Source of the DNA: a virus
Reading direction: 5' to 3' (one strand)
DNA length: 37,776 nt
IMG/VR virus record: IMGVR_UViG_3300009127_000324
Span: 1-37,776 of that record
Part shown: positions 22,308 to 30,703 of the stretch, piece by piece
How the letters are laid out: every line of letters begins with the position of its first letter
Numbering within the stretch: the stretch's first letter is position 1
The notes under the pieces: model-generated
What the model was told of the DNA's origin: nothing
Database searches by the model: none
What the model saw: only the letters and a program-made list of their open reading frames with translations
Translations under genes and position numbers: made by a program

Positions 22308-23747
22308 CTAAGCGGCCTCCCTCGCGTTGGCTTGAGCCAGGTCGATCACCTTCTGCACGCGCTCCTCCTGCTCGTCGACCTCGTCGGGGTTGGGCCCTTC
22401 GGCCTGCAGCTCCTCGACGATGCGCTTGATCTCCTCATCCGGATCCTCGACGCCGATGCGGATCAGGAACGTCTTGTGCGAGATCTTCTTGTTGAGGACC
22501 ACGGGCAGCCACGTCTCGACCAGCTCCTGGACAACCCCCTTCTGGGGAGAGGGGAAGGCGCAGTCGATGGCGTCCGGATCGTAGGTGCGGCCGTGCAGCT
22601 GCCCGTAGAGGGGCAGGACCTTCGCCCGCAGCTCCTCGAAGCCCCCCACGAATCGCTTGTCCGCCTTCGTCGCGTGGATCACGCTGGGCGAAAAGTCCTC
22701 GGCCGCCACGGCGCGGTTCGACATCAGGTCCGGGAAGCCCAGGAAGTGCACGGGCACCGACGTCGTGCCGGAGACGAACTTCACGTTCAGCGTGATCTCG
22801 TCGACCAGGGGCTTCGGCGTCTCCGCAGGGATCGTCACGTAATCGAGGTCATCGCCGTCGACCAGCACAATCGCCTTGCCGAGCTTCCAGTTCTTTCCGG
22901 CGATATCGTTCTCGATGCGGGTTTTGGCCTGCTCGTTCTTGGCAGTGAATTTGGGCGTGGGTGCTGCATGCAGGTGGTTGATGGCCCGCAGGTCCTTTTT
23001 CGCCTTGTGGAGGTCCTCGATTTCGTCGATGCAGCGCGCGCACGTGGGCACGCCGTAGGATCCATTCGAGACGCCCCGCAGACGGATGAACACGAACTCG
23101 CCGGCGTCGCGGGCCTCCTCCTTCTCCGTGCCCGGATACAGCACCGCCCGGGTCGGCTCCCACGGCTTTGTACCGAATTCAACACGGTATTTCGTTTCCA
23201 AGAGAGGAACGGTCCACACGCGCACGTGGCGATCCTTCTGGTCAACGTCCCAGAACAGCAGGACCTGGCCGTCCAGCTCTCCGGAGACGCCCAGATCGAG
23301 ACCGCCCTCCTCATCGAGATCGTTGTAATCGAGAAAATCTTCCCAGACCTCCTGCTCGAGGGGCTTCTCCCCGCGCTGGCGCAGCGTTTCGTCCGTGGCC
23401 ACGGTCCGCAGGCCCTGGCCCCACTGCATCGAGGCGTTGAAGTCCGTGATCACGCCGGCCAGCTGGTTGCCCCACTGGGCCTCGCCCTTGTACTTTTTCC
23501 GCAAATCCTCGATGGTCTTCCAGCGCGTGCGCTTCACGGACATCGACCGCTCGGTGACGTCCAGATCCAGGTTCTGTCGGGAGTAATAGATGTCCGCGAT
23601 CGTTGCTTCTGTCAGCTCGCGGACCTCCGCCTTGACCAGCCGACCGAGGGTGCGGTGGCGCAGCGTCGACACAAAGCGCTCCCACATCGATTCTTGTACC
23701 GAGGGCGCCGAGGCGCGATAGAGCTGAACGTAGTGTGAGGCGCTCAT
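22308..23747 (-). CDS. Portal protein
   Basis: This is a 479-residue protein between TerL and MuF genes, the fixed place of the portal. It has mixed alpha/beta content with a long C-terminal helical region (IKRIVEELQAEGPNPDEVDEQEERVQKVI), and VSGTTSVPVHFLGFPDL, the type of stem-wing segment typical of SPP1-like portals. The start lies in an ATGA overlap with the terminase gene stop. A CTTGTACCGAG copy falls within the first 20 codons. Confidence 0.85.
   Translation of the reverse strand: MSASHYVQLYRASAPSVQESMWERFVSTLRHRTLGRLVKAEVRELTEATIADIYYSRQNLDLDVTERSMSVKRTRWKTIEDLRKKYKGEAQWGNQLAGVITDFNASMQWGQGLRTVATDETLRQRGEKPLEQEVWEDFLDYNDLDEEGGLDLGVSGELDGQVLLFWDVDQKDRHVRVWTVPLLETKYRVEFGTKPWEPTRAVLYPGTEKEEARDAGEFVFIRLRGVSNGSYGVPTCARCIDEIEDLHKAKKDLRAINHLHAAPTPKFTAKNEQAKTRIENDIAGKNWKLGKAIVLVDGDDLDYVTIPAETPKPLVDEITLNVKFVSGTTSVPVHFLGFPDLMSNRAVAAEDFSPSVIHATKADKRFVGGFEELRAKVLPLYGQLHGRTYDPDAIDCAFPSPQKGVVQELVETWLPVVLNKKISHKTFLIRIGVEDPDEEIKRIVEELQAEGPNPDEVDEQEERVQKVIDLAQANAREAA
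23693..23703 (+). repeat. Dispersed motif CTTGTACCGAG, within 5' end of portal gene
   Basis: Exact copy inside the portal gene, encoding Ser-Val-Gln with the codons GTA and CAA, which are unusual in this GC-rich coding background. That points to selection on the DNA rather than the protein. Confidence 0.45.
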
Positions 23748-25249
23748 GATGGCGTCACGTCCGGCAAGAGGGTCAACCCCGAGCGGATCCCACGTCCCTG
23801 AGCCAGGGCCGCCAGGACCAGCCCATCCGCCCTGTCCGGTGACTTCTCGCCCCTGGCCTTGAGCTCCTTGTGGGACTCGATGAGATACTGCTGCCGTAGC
23901 GTGAACTTGTAGCGCTGCATCGCCAGCTGGTGGATCAGCCGCTTGTCGTTGGGGATCGAGAAGCCCACGTCGGGGTTGGCCGGATCCCGGTGGCCGGCCT
24001 CGAACTCGGATCGGGCTTGGAAGTACATCTCCGCCTTGATGTTGCCATACCGCTCCGGGTTTTGCACCGATTCCCGCTCAGCGAAGTTGACCCCGTCCGC
24101 GGGCAGGCCCAGCGCCGCCACATGGTCGGCGACGCCCACCAGGCCCGTATCGTCGATGCAGATGCGGGCATACTGGTGCTCGACCCACAGCTCGTGGATC
24201 TTGCCTTCAGTCCACACGGTGTCTCTCCCCTGGTAGGCAGCGGAGACCTCGGCGCGACGCCCGAACAGGGACACCAGCGCCGACTCGTCGACGCCGAACC
24301 TTGCGATGTCCACACCCAGCGTCTTGAGGCCTTCCTCGGAAACCGTCCGGTCGACCGCGGCCAGCACCCACGACAGCGGAATGACGACGTCGTCCCCTTC
24401 TTCCGGGAACTCGCCAACATTCATCGACACGAACAGCGGTGACGTTTCCCCCAGGTCTTGGCGATCCAGCTCGAGCTGGTCCAGGGCCACCCGCTCGGAC
24501 TCGTAGGCCGACAGGCGGAACACCTTCCACCGGTGCGACTGGTCGCCGGCGCAGATGTCGTAGAAGGCACCCGTCGGGGATCCCGGCGAGGACAGCGCAA
24601 TCCACCAGAACATCCCTCCGGGGTTGCCCCGCAGAATCCGGCGCACGGCGCCGAAGATCTCGTGGGGAATGGCCTTGGCCTCGTCCATCACCACGGCCAC
24701 GTAGGGTGCGTGCACCCCCTCGAACGTCGCCGCCCGATCCGCGGCCCGGCCGAAGGCCGCCCAGTCCGACGAGATGTTGATCTGGGTCTTGTCGATAACG
24801 TCGGGCGTGGCCACGATCGGCGCCGTCGCTCTCGAAGACCAGGTGGGGATCTCGCGCCACAGCTGTTCCTTCAGCTGCGACCAGGTCCCCGCCGTCGTGA
24901 CGATCTTCCCGCCCGGGTAGTTGTCCAGGAACCACAGGACGAACAGCGCCGCCGTCGCCGTCTTCGTCGTGCCGTTGGCCCACTGGAACGCGTAGAAGCC
25001 CGGGGTGGCCATCTCGTCCAACGCTTCGGCCTGGTAGCTGCGCGAGCTGTCCAGCACCAGCTTGCCGGCTGCCAGCTGCTTGCGGGCCCAGAGGTGCGTA
25101 TCGTCGGGGAAGCGCTCGAGCCAGGTCTCCAACTGCTCTCTCGAGCGATACCTGGCCAGCTCGATGTCGATGTGGTGCTTGATCCATAGCGAGGGCTTCT
25201 CTCGGTACATCCGCAGGTACCGAGCGTCTTCGGTAAGCACCTGGCTCAT
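23744..25249 (-). CDS. Terminase large subunit
   Basis: This is a 501-residue DNA-packaging motor. The ATPase domain shows a variant Walker A (ANGTTKT, 91-97) and a Walker B (VAVVMDE, 184-190). The nuclease domain shows acidic residues in LGVDIARFG (Asp-314), ARICIDDTG (Asp-366/367) and SPDRADG (Asp-472/475). Nuclease spacing and the VDIARFG motif fit a headful-type large terminase. The start overlaps the TerS stop (ATGA). The Walker A lacks the usual GxxGxGKT spacing but keeps the Gly, Lys-96 and Thr-97. Confidence 0.9.
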   Translation of the reverse strand: MSQVLTEDARYLRMYREKPSLWIKHHIDIELARYRSREQLETWLERFPDDTHLWARKQLAAGKLVLDSSRSYQAEALDEMATPGFYAFQWANGTTKTATAALFVLWFLDNYPGGKIVTTAGTWSQLKEQLWREIPTWSSRATAPIVATPDVIDKTQINISSDWAAFGRAADRAATFEGVHAPYVAVVMDEAKAIPHEIFGAVRRILRGNPGGMFWWIALSSPGSPTGAFYDICAGDQSHRWKVFRLSAYESERVALDQLELDRQDLGETSPLFVSMNVGEFPEEGDDVVIPLSWVLAAVDRTVSEEGLKTLGVDIARFGVDESALVSLFGRRAEVSAAYQGRDTVWTEGKIHELWVEHQYARICIDDTGLVGVADHVAALGLPADGVNFAERESVQNPERYGNIKAEMYFQARSEFEAGHRDPANPDVGFSIPNDKRLIHQLAMQRYKFTLRQQYLIESHKELKARGEKSPDRADGLVLAALAQGRGIRSGLTLLPDVTPS

Positions 25250-25767
25250 TCATCACCACTGTCGCCGCCTGCTTGCTCACGCTCGTAGGCCTCCAGGTCC
25301 CGGGCTGCCTGCCGACGCTGTTCCAGGTCCACCTCGTGTCGTATCGGTCCACCGCCCGGCGCTGCGTGGCGCACCTGCTGGGCGAACTTCTCGGGCCGGT
25401 GGGCCTTCAGCAGGAACATCAGCAGCCCGTCCGAGTGCTCCCGGACGTAGCCGGCCAGCTTCGTCTGCTGGTAGACCGGCTTCCGCACACCCTTGACCGC
25501 ACGGCGATGCGCCTCCAGCTCCATCCCATCGCAGGCTTCTTCCAGCGCCTCGTCCCAGGCCTTCCGGAAGGTTTGTACTGCGTCGCGATGCCGGTAGGCC
25601 GTCGTGCGGCTCACCTTCGCGGCCTTGCTGGCGGCCTTCACGTTGCCCGTCTTCTTCAGCTGCTCGAGGAATCGCTCTGGCCACGGCTTCCGTGTCCTCT
25701 TCCGCCTCGCGCGCGTGCGCGTTGGTGTCACGTTTGTGTCACCCGTGGGCCGTGTATCGTCAGGCAT
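25246..25767 (-). CDS. Terminase small subunit
   Basis: This is a 173-residue DNA-recognition subunit for packaging. A basic N-terminal tail is followed by a helix-turn-helix (GNVKAASKAAKVSRTTAYRHRD, about 41-62), a helical oligomerisation region (WDEALEEACDGMELEAHRRAVKG) and an acidic C-terminus. It is the first gene after the terminator at 25.8 kb, and its stop overlaps the TerL start. Only a weak ribosome site (GGTGG) precedes it. Confidence 0.85.
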   Translation of the reverse strand: MPDDTRPTGDTNVTPTRTRARRKRTRKPWPERFLEQLKKTGNVKAASKAAKVSRTTAYRHRDAVQTFRKAWDEALEEACDGMELEAHRRAVKGVRKPVYQQTKLAGYVREHSDGLLMFLLKAHRPEKFAQQVRHAAPGGGPIRHEVDLEQRRQAARDLEAYEREQAGGDSGDE

Positions 25768-25785
25768 TGTATCTGGCCACCAAGC

Positions 25786-25824
25786 AAAAAGGCCCCACCT
25801 GGACTTAAGTCCAGATGAGGCCTT
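25786..25824 (-). terminator. Rho-independent terminator between accessory block and terminase genes
   Basis: On the minus strand AAGGCC ... CTGGACTTAAGTCCAG ... GGCC is followed by TTTTT. The stem combines a 6-bp outer part with a 16-base perfect palindrome at the tip. It would stop leftward transcripts from the accessory block just 19 bases before the terS start. With no obvious promoter between it and terS, a late antiterminator may be needed. A GCCC-TTCG-GGGC tetraloop hairpin lies about 20 bases earlier. Confidence 0.8.
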
Positions 25825-25869
25825 ATTAGGGTCCTCACGACGTGCCCCGAAGGGCCGGCCGTCAGATAT

Positions 25870-26811
25870 TCAGTTGTCGGAATCTACAACCGGTTTCGTC
25901 AGCTCTCGGTCCAAGCGCTTGAGCAACCGGTTGGTTCTACGTCTCAGCTGATTCTGATACCTCCTGAGCTTCTCGTGTTCCTCCCGCGTCAGCGTCTTCC
26001 GATGCCGATACTCACGCAGATTCACTCCGCTCTCCCCCACAATGTAGCTCGCTTTGGCGTACCGGTCAAGACTTAAGTACGGTCGCAGGTCCTCACCCAC
26101 GGTGTAGGCCCCCCGCTTTGCGGCTCTCCGGAAGTCTTCGTAGCCCGTCCGCTCGTAGTAGTGGCGGAGGCACAGCTTGTTGTGCGGATGGTCCATGTGC
26201 TCGACGATCGGGCCACCCTTACCAACCGGCTTCACGATGCACAGGTGCCAGCCGGCCTCCCGGATCTTCCGGCAGAACTCGGTGCCGAAGAAACCCATCA
26301 CCTTGTTCGTGACCGGATACCCGCAGACCTGACGAAAGGCCTTCCTGCGCACCATGCAGCATCCGTGGGCCAGGTTCGCGCGGTAGAGCAGCCGAAATCC
26401 AGTATACTCCGCGATCGCCTTCACCTTGTCGTTGCGCTGATCGTCGTGGGCGCTGACCAGGCCCAGGTTGGGATTGGCGTCGAAAGCCTTGAGACACGCG
26501 TCCCGCCATCCTGGATGGAAGAGAAAGTCATCGTCGGAGAGCATCACGAACTCGTTCCTGTTGCCCGCGTTGCCGAACCAGAAGCCCGTGTTCCTTCCCG
26601 TCCCGCAGCCGACGTTCTTCTCCAGCGAGAGGTGCGTGAAGTCGGTCCTGTCGAAGCTCTGACCGTAGCCCTCGAGCAACGTCGACGTCCCGTCGAAGGA
26701 GGCATTGTCCACCACGATGACGCGATCGCGGTCGTCTTTGGTGGCCAGGAGCGAGTTCACGCAGCGCTTCAGATACTCCGCGCGGTTGAAGGTCACGACG
26801 ATGATGTCCAT
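25870..26811 (-). CDS. Glycosyltransferase, GT2 family (GT-A fold)
   Basis: This is a 313-residue enzyme. MDIIVVTFNRAEYLKRCVNSL is the nucleotide-binding start, VIVVDNASFDGT the second conserved element, and MLSDDDFLFHPGW carries the DXD motif (Asp-93 to 95) that binds the metal and sugar nucleotide. GFFGTEFCRKIREAGW is the acceptor-side ED-like region. The C-terminal 60 residues are basic and helical (RRYQNQLRRRTNRLLKRLDREL). It is the last gene of the accessory block, before the terminator. The sugar and acceptor are unknown. Confidence 0.85.
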   Translation of the reverse strand: MDIIVVTFNRAEYLKRCVNSLLATKDDRDRVIVVDNASFDGTSTLLEGYGQSFDRTDFTHLSLEKNVGCGTGRNTGFWFGNAGNRNEFVMLSDDDFLFHPGWRDACLKAFDANPNLGLVSAHDDQRNDKVKAIAEYTGFRLLYRANLAHGCCMVRRKAFRQVCGYPVTNKVMGFFGTEFCRKIREAGWHLCIVKPVGKGGPIVEHMDHPHNKLCLRHYYERTGYEDFRRAAKRGAYTVGEDLRPYLSLDRYAKASYIVGESGVNLREYRHRKTLTREEHEKLRRYQNQLRRRTNRLLKRLDRELTKPVVDSDN

Positions 26812-26823
26812 AGGCAGAAGGCC

Positions 26824-27483
26824 TCAGTAGTCATAGGCGCCGACGATCCAGGAGCCAACACGGGACCGGGCCTGAGACCGGTACGCTCCCAGCTGCGCGT
26901 GGATCCGGCGGTGGTAGGCATCCGCGCTGTAGTGTCGCAGGTGGTAGCGTACGCTCGGTCGAGTGGGCACCGTGACGATGACTCGGGAACCGGGACCCGC
27001 GGCCTGACCCATCGCGTTACAGATTGCTATGTCATCTGTCAGGTGTTCCAGTGTCTCGCAGCAGACGAGGGTCAGTGGCTGCCGGCACAGCGCGGCGTAG
27101 CCCGTTACCCGCTCGGGCGTGATCTCCTTGCAGACACAGCGCCAGCCGCTACGGTCGGTCAGCTTCATGTCCGCCTGGATGCCGAACCATCCCTCGAATC
27201 CCCTCCTCGCGCGCTCGGAGAAGTCCAGGCCGGTGTATTCGACTTCCCCCCGGAGTTTGCCGTCCTCGTGCATGAAGAGCAGGTAGGCCAACACACCAGG
27301 ACCGCAGCCGATGTCGAACACGCCAAATCCTGCGGGATCGTCCATCCTCTCGACCACCAGGTCCCGGACCTTGTGCCAGAGCTCGTGGTGGTTCTTCAGC
27401 TGGACGTACTTGCCGTGCGGCGTATTCGGGTGGGTCGTGTACTGCTGATCCCAGAAGTCAGGGGTGTTGGGGTTGCTGGTCAT
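26824..27483 (-). CDS. SAM-dependent methyltransferase (class I)
   Basis: This is a 219-residue protein. The start at 27483 (MTSNPNTPDFWDQQY) was chosen because GAGG precedes it; the frame extends to 27546. Motif I is FGVFDIGCGPGVLAYLL, followed by an acidic loop after strand 2 (VEYTGLDFSE) and CCETLEHL, matching small-molecule and lipid or glycan methyltransferases rather than DNA enzymes, because no NPPY-type motif is present. It overlaps the preceding gene by 26 bases. It may methylate a glycan made by its neighbours. Confidence 0.8.
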   Translation of the reverse strand: MTSNPNTPDFWDQQYTTHPNTPHGKYVQLKNHHELWHKVRDLVVERMDDPAGFGVFDIGCGPGVLAYLLFMHEDGKLRGEVEYTGLDFSERARRGFEGWFGIQADMKLTDRSGWRCVCKEITPERVTGYAALCRQPLTLVCCETLEHLTDDIAICNAMGQAAGPGSRVIVTVPTRPSVRYHLRHYSADAYHRRIHAQLGAYRSQARSRVGSWIVGAYDY

Positions 27484-27703
27484 CTGATTCCTCACGAAGC
27501 GACATGGTGGCTGGCACCGACACATCGAGTTGTACGATCCCAACATCGACCCCGTTCCCGATCAGCACACGCGGCCGTCTCCTGGCCTGAAGGACAAGCA
27601 CGAGATTCTGAGTGTCCCGGGTCATATCTACGCCGTCACGAGTGATCTTCACCTGCCCATTCCCCCGATCGAGGGTATCGAACTCAATCGCCCACTTCGC
27701 CAC
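27458..27703 (-). CDS. Small beta-rich protein, unknown function
   Basis: This is an 81-residue protein with a GTG start at 27703, GGAG 9 bases upstream. The sequence alternates charged and hydrophobic residues (VKITRDGVDMTRDTQNLVLVLQARRRPRVLIG), suggesting a small beta-barrel or binding protein. It overlaps the start of the methyltransferase gene and lies 3 bases after the CgeB-like gene. No family is recognised. Confidence 0.6.
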   Translation of the reverse strand: MAKWAIEFDTLDRGNGQVKITRDGVDMTRDTQNLVLVLQARRRPRVLIGNGVDVGIVQLDVSVPATMSLREESDDQQPQHP

Positions 27704-27706
27704 AGG

Positions 27707-28654
27707 TCAGCTCCTCTCCTGAATGCACTGCCACAGCAGCGCCACACGCTTCTCGTAGGTGTGATGCGCCTGTGCCCGCCGGAAGGCCGCCTGGCGGACC
27801 TTCTCGCGCTCCTCCTCGTACATCGTGGTCAGGCGGGCATGTACCACATCCGCAAAGGACTCAGCCGCTTCCGGATCCTCCCACTCGTCATCCCAGGCGA
27901 TCACCTCTCGCTCAGGATCGAACAGACCGGACAGCCCCGCGAAGTAGTTGCAGACGTAGAAAGCCCCGTTGCCTGTAGCCAGAAACAGCCGGTTGCTGTG
28001 GTAGCCGGCGCAGTCCGGATACGACACCCCCACCGACACGGCGGCATTGCGGTAGAGATTCGGCATCTCGGCTGTGATGTCAGCTTGCTCCTCGAGGCCG
28101 CCCGGATTCAGGCACCGGAATCTTGTGCCGAACCGACTCCTGAGCTCACTGAACACAGCCCTCCGCTCCCGGTGGAACTCGGGATGGCCTTCCGATCCGA
28201 TGTGCAGGATGTCGCAGGCCCAGTCCGGATCCGCCGGGGGCAGCTCCTCCAGGGCCAGGCACCCCTGCGGCAGCCACATCGTCTGCTCAGCACGTAGTCC
28301 CCAGGCTCGAGCGTAGTCGGCCAGCCAGCCCTGGCCCGTCATAGCCAGCAGATCCAGGCGCCCCGTCAGCTCCCGCGGCTCGGGCTTCCGGAGGTCGCAG
28401 AACCACAAGGCCGTGAAGGCGCCCCACTCCTTCGCCCGATCCAGCACAGAATCCGTCAGCGCGTCCATGACGCAGATCAGCACGACGTCGGGACGGAAAT
28501 CGGTGAGCTGGGCCAGGATTCGCGGCTCCGTGGATTTGCGCCAGTCCAGGACCTGGAGCTGGACGTCGGGCAGATCTCGGAGCGCCTGCTGCAGGCCGAT
28601 CCAATGATGGGCATACCAGTGCAGATGGAAATTGCCGATGGCGGAGACTTTCAT
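27707..28654 (-). CDS. CgeB-like glycosyltransferase (GT-B fold)
   Basis: This is a 315-residue protein with the plan of CgeB/spore-maturation glycosyltransferases. A Rossmann-like N-terminal half (MKVSAIGNFHLHWYAHHWIG ... DVVLICVMDAL) is followed by a C-terminal donor domain ending in the family-typical RLFLATGNGAFYVCNYFAGLSGLFDPEREVIAWDD and a helical tail (RRAQAHHTYEKRVALL). The DILHIGSEGHPEFHRERR segment is also typical. It starts in an ATGA overlap with its upstream gene. The donor and acceptor are unknown. Confidence 0.8.
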   Translation of the reverse strand: MKVSAIGNFHLHWYAHHWIGLQQALRDLPDVQLQVLDWRKSTEPRILAQLTDFRPDVVLICVMDALTDSVLDRAKEWGAFTALWFCDLRKPEPRELTGRLDLLAMTGQGWLADYARAWGLRAEQTMWLPQGCLALEELPPADPDWACDILHIGSEGHPEFHRERRAVFSELRSRFGTRFRCLNPGGLEEQADITAEMPNLYRNAAVSVGVSYPDCAGYHSNRLFLATGNGAFYVCNYFAGLSGLFDPEREVIAWDDEWEDPEAAESFADVVHARLTTMYEEEREKVRQAAFRRAQAHHTYEKRVALLWQCIQERS

Positions 28655-28872
28655 TCCTGTCCTCCCTGGACCTCGCCTATGAATGCCTTCATCGCCTCCT
28701 GATAGACAGGCAACCGTGCCGCGAAGGAGACCAGCGCCACGAGGACCTCTGGCTCCAGATAGATCGTGTTCGACGGATCGCCGGGACGTCCGTTCTCCGT
28801 CGTCAGCATGACGGCCCGGCCATCCACGTCCGCGTAGACGCTGTCACCCAGGTAGGTCTTCTGTTCACTCAT
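28651..28872 (-). CDS. Small conserved phage protein
   Basis: This is a 73-residue protein starting MSEQKTYLGDSVYADVDGRAV at 28872. The sequence KTYLGDSVYADVDG...LTTENG is of a kind often met in phages and mobile elements next to unrelated genes. It is followed by SNTIYLEPEVLVALVSF. It overlaps the previous gene by 8 bases. The function is unknown. Confidence 0.7.
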   Translation of the reverse strand: MSEQKTYLGDSVYADVDGRAVMLTTENGRPGDPSNTIYLEPEVLVALVSFAARLPVYQEAMKAFIGEVQGGQE

Positions 28873-29152
28873 CGAAATCCTCGCAGTCCATCGTGTCAAC
28901 GATGTGGTCCAGTAGGGATCGCAGCTCGGCGTAGCGCTCGGGCTCCTCCCCTTCGTACATTGCCTTGAGTGTCGAATCCAACCCCGCTACCTGCCACTGT
29001 GCGGACCGGTGGGCGGACATCGCCTTGCCTGCAGGGTTGCAGGTCACCGACATCCAAGCCCCCGGTCCGTTGCGCAGAATCACGATGTGCTCTTCACGCT
29101 GGAGGCGCCGGATCAGAGCGCGGCCGGCGATGCTGTGTGGGGAGTGCTTCAC
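28865..29152 (-). CDS. Hypothetical small protein
   Basis: This is a 95-residue protein with a GTG start at 29152, sharing a GTGA overlap with the methyltransferase stop. It is mixed in composition, with an acidic C-terminal half (YEGEEPERYAELRSLLDHIVDTMDCEDFDE). No family is recognised. Coupled overlaps on both sides support it as a real gene. Confidence 0.6.
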   Translation of the reverse strand: MKHSPHSIAGRALIRRLQREEHIVILRNGPGAWMSVTCNPAGKAMSAHRSAQWQVAGLDSTLKAMYEGEEPERYAELRSLLDHIVDTMDCEDFDE

Positions 29153-29799
29153 TGGGTTGGCTTGACGGCCAGCAGAATCACGAATCCCACCATCGGGTCC
29201 GTGTCCAGGTAGGAGAGAAACCGAACGTCCTGCAGGGGCAGGATGTTCAGGTTCGGGTTGCGGCTCTGGTTCCAGGCCTGCGATACCGTCCAGCCGGCCC
29301 CGACCAGCAGGTTGTAGAGCTCCGTCGGCCGGTATTCCTTCCGATGGAACTTCTTGCCCGACTTCGAGGAAAGGGGATTCGGGGAGGAGATCAGCAGCAT
29401 CCCGCCCGGGCGCACCAGGTCGTGGAAGGTCTGTACCACGCGGACCCCGGCTCCCTCGTCGAGGTGCTCGATCCCCTCAAGGCAGACCACAGCATCAAGC
29501 GGCAGCAGCCGTTCGTTCAAGTAGATATCCAGGAGATCCTGCGTGAGGAAACGCGGCTCCGGGTATCGGGATCGAGCGTAGGCGATCGCATCGGCATTGT
29601 TGTCGATGCCGATCACCGACCGGTGTTTCTGCGCCAGCACAGCGGATCCGTAGCCTGTGCCGCAGGGAGCATCCAGGACGGTGTAGGTGCCGTTGAGTGC
29701 CTGGTCAGCCAAGTAGTAGCGGGCAAAGTGCAGCCTCTCAACGCCTCGGGGCGATGCCCCCGGGACCATCCGCTCCCCGGTCCAGTCAAGAGACGTCAT
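29149..29799 (-). CDS. SAM-dependent methyltransferase (class I)
   Basis: This is a 216-residue protein. Motif I is TVLDAPCGTGYGSAVLA, then VIGIDNNADAIAYAR, VCLEGIEHL, and the C-terminal region RPGGMLLISSPNPLSSKSGKKFH ... EYRPTELYNLLVGAGW, which is typical of Methyltransf_11/UbiE-like enzymes acting on sugars or lipids. The start overlaps the sulfotransferase stop, so sulfation and methylation genes are coupled. It probably acts on the same product as the neighbouring glycosyltransferases. Confidence 0.8.
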   Translation of the reverse strand: MTSLDWTGERMVPGASPRGVERLHFARYYLADQALNGTYTVLDAPCGTGYGSAVLAQKHRSVIGIDNNADAIAYARSRYPEPRFLTQDLLDIYLNERLLPLDAVVCLEGIEHLDEGAGVRVVQTFHDLVRPGGMLLISSPNPLSSKSGKKFHRKEYRPTELYNLLVGAGWTVSQAWNQSRNPNLNILPLQDVRFLSYLDTDPMVGFVILLAVKPTQ

Positions 29800-30518
29800 C
29801 GATACACCTCGTCATCGAATCCCAGGCTTCGCGGCAGCCCCTTCACCACCGACAGCAGCTGGCGGTTCATCGCGTCCGTCCACTCCCCGGGATGCGGGAA
29901 TAGGGCCTGCCGGCCGGGAGGATTGGCGTTGTGGATGTCGGCGGCGGCGTGGACCTCGGGATCCGGATCAATCCCGTAGAGCCTGGCGATCTCCTCCGCG
30001 CGGGGATAGATGTCCTGTGTGCGCACCATCATCCAGCTCTCGTCAGGAATGCTCCGCACAGCCTTCCGCACCAGGTTGTTGCGCCAGCTCCAGATCCAGG
30101 CTGTCCGCTGCATGTCCGACCAACCTTCCCACTTCGCTGCCGACGGACGTCCCCGATCCGGGCACATCGACCAGATGCCCCGGGTGTGCCACTTCCGCGC
30201 GATCGCGGAGCGGCAGAACTCGCGTGGATCCCTGATCAGCCAGACGAGGCGGAAGCTCGCGCCGGACAGGTCGGCCATCTCGGAGAGCTGGGGAATGAAG
30301 TGGATGTAGACGTTGTTCGACTCGCGCCAGATCTTCAGGTCCTGTCCCGACAGGTGCTGCATCATCGTGGCCAGCCGATCCGGCCACGGATCCCCCTGGT
30401 TGCCGGGCTGCCAGTACCACGGATGGATCAGGTCCCGGATCTTCCACTCGTGGTGCATGTCGAACAGCTCGGCCATCGTCTTCGTGCCGCAGCGGCCTGT
30501 GCCCGTCGCGATGATCAT
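29796..30518 (-). CDS. Sulfotransferase-like protein
   Basis: This is a 240-residue protein. The N-terminus MIIATGTGRCGTKTMAELF matches the 5'-phosphosulfate loop of PAPS-dependent sulfotransferases, and LVWLIRDPREFCRSA (91-105) matches the 3'-phosphate-binding motif (RDPRE...S). Such enzymes transfer sulfate from PAPS to hydroxyl or amino groups of glycans or lipids. The gene overlaps its neighbours on both sides (ATGA). A sulfotransferase is unusual in a phage and fits modification of the glycan built by the surrounding enzymes. Confidence 0.8.
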   Translation of the reverse strand: MIIATGTGRCGTKTMAELFDMHHEWKIRDLIHPWYWQPGNQGDPWPDRLATMMQHLSGQDLKIWRESNNVYIHFIPQLSEMADLSGASFRLVWLIRDPREFCRSAIARKWHTRGIWSMCPDRGRPSAAKWEGWSDMQRTAWIWSWRNNLVRKAVRSIPDESWMMVRTQDIYPRAEEIARLYGIDPDPEVHAAADIHNANPPGRQALFPHPGEWTDAMNRQLLSVVKGLPRSLGFDDEVYR

Positions 30519-30703
30519 AGCGGTCCTTCGTTCGGATCGAACAGACTGAAGGCCTGACCGTGGAGCTCGTTGTGCCGACGGATCAGCTCGTTGATGGCCA
30601 GCGTATTCCGGCGAGTCAGGCTGCCGGCAGCTTCCTCAACCAGCTCCCGGTCGCCAGAGAGCAGATCCTCCCGGAGGTCCTCGATGGTGATGGGTTGGAT
30701 CAT
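30515..30703 (-). CDS. Hypothetical small protein
   Basis: This is a 62-residue helical protein (MIQPITIEDLREDLLSGDRELVEEAAGSLTRRNTL...). Both ends form ATGA overlaps with neighbours. No family is recognised. Confidence 0.55.
   Translation of the reverse strand: MIQPITIEDLREDLLSGDRELVEEAAGSLTRRNTLAINELIRRHNELHGQAFSLFDPNEGPL

Noticed and set aside
21459-23738. A 759-codon plus-strand frame opposite MuF and portal genes.
   Set aside because: Same composition effect; it has no ribosome site or domain and covers two well-supported genes.
25767-25785. TACAAT directly before the terS start as a late promoter -10.
   Set aside because: It overlaps the ATG and has no -35 at correct spacing, so the start would fall inside the gene.
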